DNA from: JBDLSO01 sp039799445
GTDB lineage: Bacteria; Patescibacteriota; Minisyncoccia; Phycocordibacterales; UBA5272
Assembly: GCA_039799445.1 (NCBI GenBank)
Contig: JBDLSO010000024.1
Coordinates: forward strand, 1 to 8,890
Direction: 5' to 3'
Length of the DNA: 8,890 nucleotides
The notes beneath the pieces are model-generated. The model saw only the letters and a list, made by a program, of their open reading frames with translations. It was not told where the DNA came from and ran no database searches. The translations under genes were made by a program, and so were the position numbers. How positions within the stretch are numbered: the stretch's first letter is position 1; every line of letters starts with the position of its first letter. This document shows positions 6,879 to 8,890 of this stretch, one piece after another.

Positions 6879-7211
6879 ATGCTTGCTCGACACATGCGAG
6901 TACCTAAAAAACTCTTTCCTCTCCTTAAAAAAAACAAATTGTTTGAAGGGGAGTTTTTTAGTATACGAGTAACGCATGGAGTGCAAAAAGGAGCAAAGAT
7001 GGTTTGTGTTGTTTCAAAGAAAATAGACAAGAGGGCGTGCACCCGAAACAAGATAAAAAGACAAGTATATAGTATACTAATACCATTACTTCAAAATAGT
7101 AATTCAAATACAACTATTCAGATATTTCCAAAGAAAACGAGTTTAGAACAAACATATTCTATACTAAAATCAGACCTCACAACACTTTTACACAAAAATA
7201 ACCTTATCTAA
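6879..7211 (+). CDS. rnpA: Ribonuclease P protein component
   Basis: Protein subunit that helps the RNase P RNA bind precursor tRNAs and trim their 5' ends. The 110 residues show the usual pattern: a basic N-terminus (VPKKLFPLLKKNKLFEGEFFSIRV), the central strand MVCVVSKKIDKRACTRNKIKRQVYSIL carrying the RNR-type motif as RNKIKRQ (56-62), and a C-terminal half with strand TTIQIFPKK and a final helix. Its length is close to the common 110-120. The start at 6879 is the first ATG, with Met6 at 6894 as an alternative; neither has a Shine-Dalgarno. A TATACT directly abuts ATG 6879 and could drive a transcript starting near 6885, which would favour the second ATG. The gene follows rpmH by 11 nt and precedes yidC by 4 nt. 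Confidence 0.93.
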   Translation: MLARHMRVPKKLFPLLKKNKLFEGEFFSIRVTHGVQKGAKMVCVVSKKIDKRACTRNKIKRQVYSILIPLLQNSNSNTTIQIFPKKTSLEQTYSILKSDLTTLLHKNNLI

Positions 7212-7215
7212 CACT

Positions 7216-7932
7216 ATGTGGAATACCCTTATTTACGAACCTTTATATAATGCATTTGTCTATGTACTTGCACATATGCCTGGGCACAATATAGCTCTCG
7301 CTGTTGTTGTGTTTACCATCATTATAAAACTATTACTCTTTCCACTGTATCAAAAAAGTATACGTAGCCAACAACTACTCAAAGTGTTGGAGCCACAAAT
7401 GAGAGAATTGCAAGAGAAGTACAAAACCGACAGAGCAGAACTAGGAAAGCAGACAATGGATTTGTATAAGAAAAACAATATCAACCCTTTCACATCTATA
7501 CTCCTTTTATTTATACAACTTCCAATTTTGATTGCACTTTATTTTGTATTTTCAAAAGGAATTACAAATGATGTAGAACATCTATATAGTTTTATACGTT
7601 TTCCAGAACAAATACACACACTCATGTTTGGATTTATTGATGCCACCAAACCATTTATACCACTTGGTGTACTCGCAGGACTCACCCAAGCATTGCAAGC
7701 CAGAGTGAGTTTTCCAAAAATAGAAGTAAAAGAAAAGAAACCAGGAGCTGAACCAAATTTCCAAGACGAGTTTGCAAAAAGCATGAGAGTGCAAGTATTG
7801 TATATTTTACCAGCACTCATTGTTGTGCTTTCTGCTGGATTCCCTAGTGCTATTACACTTTACTGGGTAGTCGCGAATATATTTGGAACACTTCAGGAGT
7901 TGTATGTGAAAAAGACGCTTAAAACAACATAA
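7216..7932 (+). CDS. yidC: Membrane protein insertase YidC/Oxa1 family
   Basis: Inserts and folds membrane proteins in the cytoplasmic membrane, alone or with SecYEG. The 238 residues contain only the conserved insertase core, as in Gram-positive SpoIIIJ/YidC, without the large periplasmic P1 domain of proteobacteria and without a lipoprotein cysteine. Visible elements are the first membrane segment (about 26-44), the groove arginine Arg50 in QKSIRSQQ, a charged cytoplasmic coiled-coil hairpin (about 55-88), and NNINPFTS, equivalent to the GxNPxxx motif, before the next membrane helix (about 93-112). Further hydrophobic helices lie at about 147-162, 194-210 and 212-226, with the typical ending FPSAITLYWVVANIFGTLQ. 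It lies 4 nt after rnpA and is the last gene of the unit before a strong hairpin. Confidence 0.96.
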   Translation: MWNTLIYEPLYNAFVYVLAHMPGHNIALAVVVFTIIIKLLLFPLYQKSIRSQQLLKVLEPQMRELQEKYKTDRAELGKQTMDLYKKNNINPFTSILLLFIQLPILIALYFVFSKGITNDVEHLYSFIRFPEQIHTLMFGFIDATKPFIPLGVLAGLTQALQARVSFPKIEVKEKKPGAEPNFQDEFAKSMRVQVLYILPALIVVLSAGFPSAITLYWVVANIFGTLQELYVKKTLKTT

Positions 7933-7940
7933 ATATAAAC

Positions 7941-7977
7941 ATAACAAAAAGAACTCATATTGAGTTCTTTTTGTTAT
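7941..7977. terminator. Bidirectional intrinsic terminator after yidC
   Basis: A perfect 17-bp inverted repeat (7941-7957 and 7961-7977) with a 3-nt TAT loop. The arms read ATAACAAAAAGAACTCA and its complement, so a U-run follows the GAACTCA core on both strands. It starts 8 nt after the yidC stop and ends 19 nt from the stop of the convergent pilin-like gene, and fits termination of both. Confidence 0.9.
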
Positions 7978-7996
7978 ATAACATATTACTTAAATT

Positions 7997-8890
7997 CTAT
8001 AAAGGAACATTACAGGTTCTCGCTGATGTTTTCCACGGAGTAAGATTTCCTTTATATATTTTTGAGCAAGTAAATTCCTGATTTATTTTTGGATTATTTG
8101 CCGCCGCTACACACTGCTGATATAAACCTTCTTTTCCGGGACGTATACTTTGAGTACAATTACCGATACGTAAACCAGCTTTTCTACCCACAGTACCATT
8201 TGGGCCACAAGGCCCAGTGAATGCAGAAGGGCAATCTAAACCAGCAACAGACCACACAGTTAGGTTAATTTGCCACAAGCCACATGAATACGATGGACCA
8301 GCCCCCCTATTTAATTTATCAGAACCACTACAAATAGACCTACCACCGCTTTCTAAATTACATACCTTTGATGCGCCAACTGCAATTGAACTAAAACATG
8401 TTTTAGAAAGATTTTCTACGCTGCAGAGATTGGTTGGGTTGGTTGGAATTTTACAAGAACCACCACCAGAAGAGTTATTATAATAAGATGTATTTTGAAC
8501 CACAGAAATTCCACTCCCAAGCTCCACCAACACCCCTGTCCCACCCTCACTCGCAGTTCGCAAATTAAGTCTTCCAAGATCTAAATGAAACTTCACTAAG
8601 TCTGGATTAATGGTAGTGAGTATAAGTACTGACCCAAGCGCAAGAGCAAGTCCTTGTAATGCACCAAGAATAGTAGCTTTAGCCTGACTTTTACCATTTA
8701 TAGCCTCTACAGTAGCATATTGTACTCCTCCATAGATAACCATTACTACTGTGAGAAGTATTGCTATACCAATAATATAATTAAATGCTGTTTGTAAGAA
8801 TACACCTAGTGAACTAGGACAAATAGTTACTAATCCATCTTTGTCTGTAAAACCTGGTATTGTGACGAGGGATTTGTAGGTGAAGGGGTT
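7997..8890 (-). CDS. VirB2-like pilin fused to lysozyme-like domain, 5' end beyond window
   Basis: The reverse strand is open from the window edge to TAG at 7997, giving 297 visible residues; an internal ATG at 8743 lies inside the first membrane helix and is unlikely to be the start. Residues 1-30 of the fragment include YKSLVTIPGF. Two hydrophobic helices follow (about 38-58 and 72-92), with IYGGVQYATVEAINGKSQAK between them and INPDLV after the second. This is the pattern of VirB2/TrbC-type T4SS pilins in CPR genomes. After a Ser/Gly/Asn-rich linker (about 133-145) comes a domain with 12 cysteines. It carries CNLESGG (candidate catalytic Glu at fragment residue 180) and SCGLWQIN (204-209), which match the ES and GLxQI motifs of transglycosylase/lysozyme folds. 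The product is probably membrane-anchored with a disulfide-bonded outer domain that opens peptidoglycan. The enzymatic activity is inference. Confidence 0.8.
   Translation of the reverse strand, partial: NPFTYKSLVTIPGFTDKDGLVTICPSSLGVFLQTAFNYIIGIAILLTVVMVIYGGVQYATVEAINGKSQAKATILGALQGLALALGSVLILTTINPDLVKFHLDLGRLNLRTASEGGTGVLVELGSGISVVQNTSYYNNSSGGGSCKIPTNPTNLCSVENLSKTCFSSIAVGASKVCNLESGGRSICSGSDKLNRGAGPSYSCGLWQINLTVWSVAGLDCPSAFTGPCGPNGTVGRKAGLRIGNCTQSIRPGKEGLYQQCVAAANNPKINQEFTCSKIYKGNLTPWKTSARTCNVPL

Noticed and set aside
8217..8483. 88-codon plus-strand frame inside the pilin-lysozyme gene
   Set aside because: The opposite strand carries the motif-bearing frame (LESGG, GLWQIN); this one is its shadow.
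1..8890. Alternative genetic code with TGA as glycine, as in some CPR lineages
   Set aside because: No visible gene ends in TGA, which first looked suspicious, but all family proteins read full length with no in-frame TGA, so recoding is not supported.
1..8890. tRNA genes, CRISPR arrays or insertion sequences
   Set aside because: No cloverleaf-like sequence, regularly spaced repeats, transposase frame or terminal inverted repeats were seen; the only strong inverted repeats are the two terminators.

Overview
The window is a replication-origin locus from a low-GC, gene-dense bacterium, most likely a member of the Candidate Phyla Radiation (Patescibacteria), with a Parcubacteria-type lineage as the best guess. 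This rests on the classic yidC-rnpA-rpmH // dnaA-oriC-dnaN order with no recF after dnaN, the very short intergenic gaps, the nearly complete absence of Shine-Dalgarno motifs, a TyrS with a KMSTS variant of the KMSKS loop, and a VirB2-like pilin of a type common in CPR genomes. The lineage is inference; no rRNA is present. The standard genetic code fits: full-length family proteins read without internal TGA, and every visible stop is TAA or TAG.

Layout from left to right. Positions 1-1041 (minus) hold the tyrosyl-tRNA synthetase gene, cut by the window edge just as its C-terminal S4 domain begins. A 51-bp divergent promoter region separates it from a bifunctional class A penicillin-binding protein (1093-3591, plus). 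A perfect-palindrome terminator (3592-3632) lies between this gene and the convergent minus-strand replication cluster. Read in its own direction, that cluster is dnaA (6549-5194), a 208-bp AT-rich oriC/unwinding region (4986-5193), dnaN (4985-3888), and a small 85-residue protein (3885-3628) that follows the dnaN stop by 2 nt and resembles a minimal DciA/DUF721 helicase-loader domain. Divergent from dnaA is the plus-strand rpmH-rnpA-yidC group (6694-7932), closed by a second perfect hairpin (7941-7977). The right edge (8890-7997, minus) carries the 3' part of a gene whose product fuses a two-helix VirB2-like pilin segment to a cysteine-rich, lysozyme/transglycosylase-like C-terminal domain.

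How the genes work together. DnaA-box-like 9-mers occur in two clusters, one between dnaA and dnaN next to a roughly 90% AT stretch and one upstream of dnaA overlapping its putative promoter. This suggests a bipartite origin like that of Bacillus subtilis, with DnaA autoregulation. DnaN (sliding clamp) and the DciA-like protein would supply later replication steps. RpmH, RnpA and YidC serve ribosome assembly, tRNA processing and membrane protein insertion. The PBP builds peptidoglycan. The pilin-lysozyme protein probably belongs to a surface type IV secretion/pilus-like machine that must cross peptidoglycan.

The points most worth a second look are the pilin-lysozyme fusion, the bipartite oriC, the DciA-like gene coupled to dnaN, and -10-like hexamers lying 6-8 nt before start codons, which suggest leaderless transcripts.
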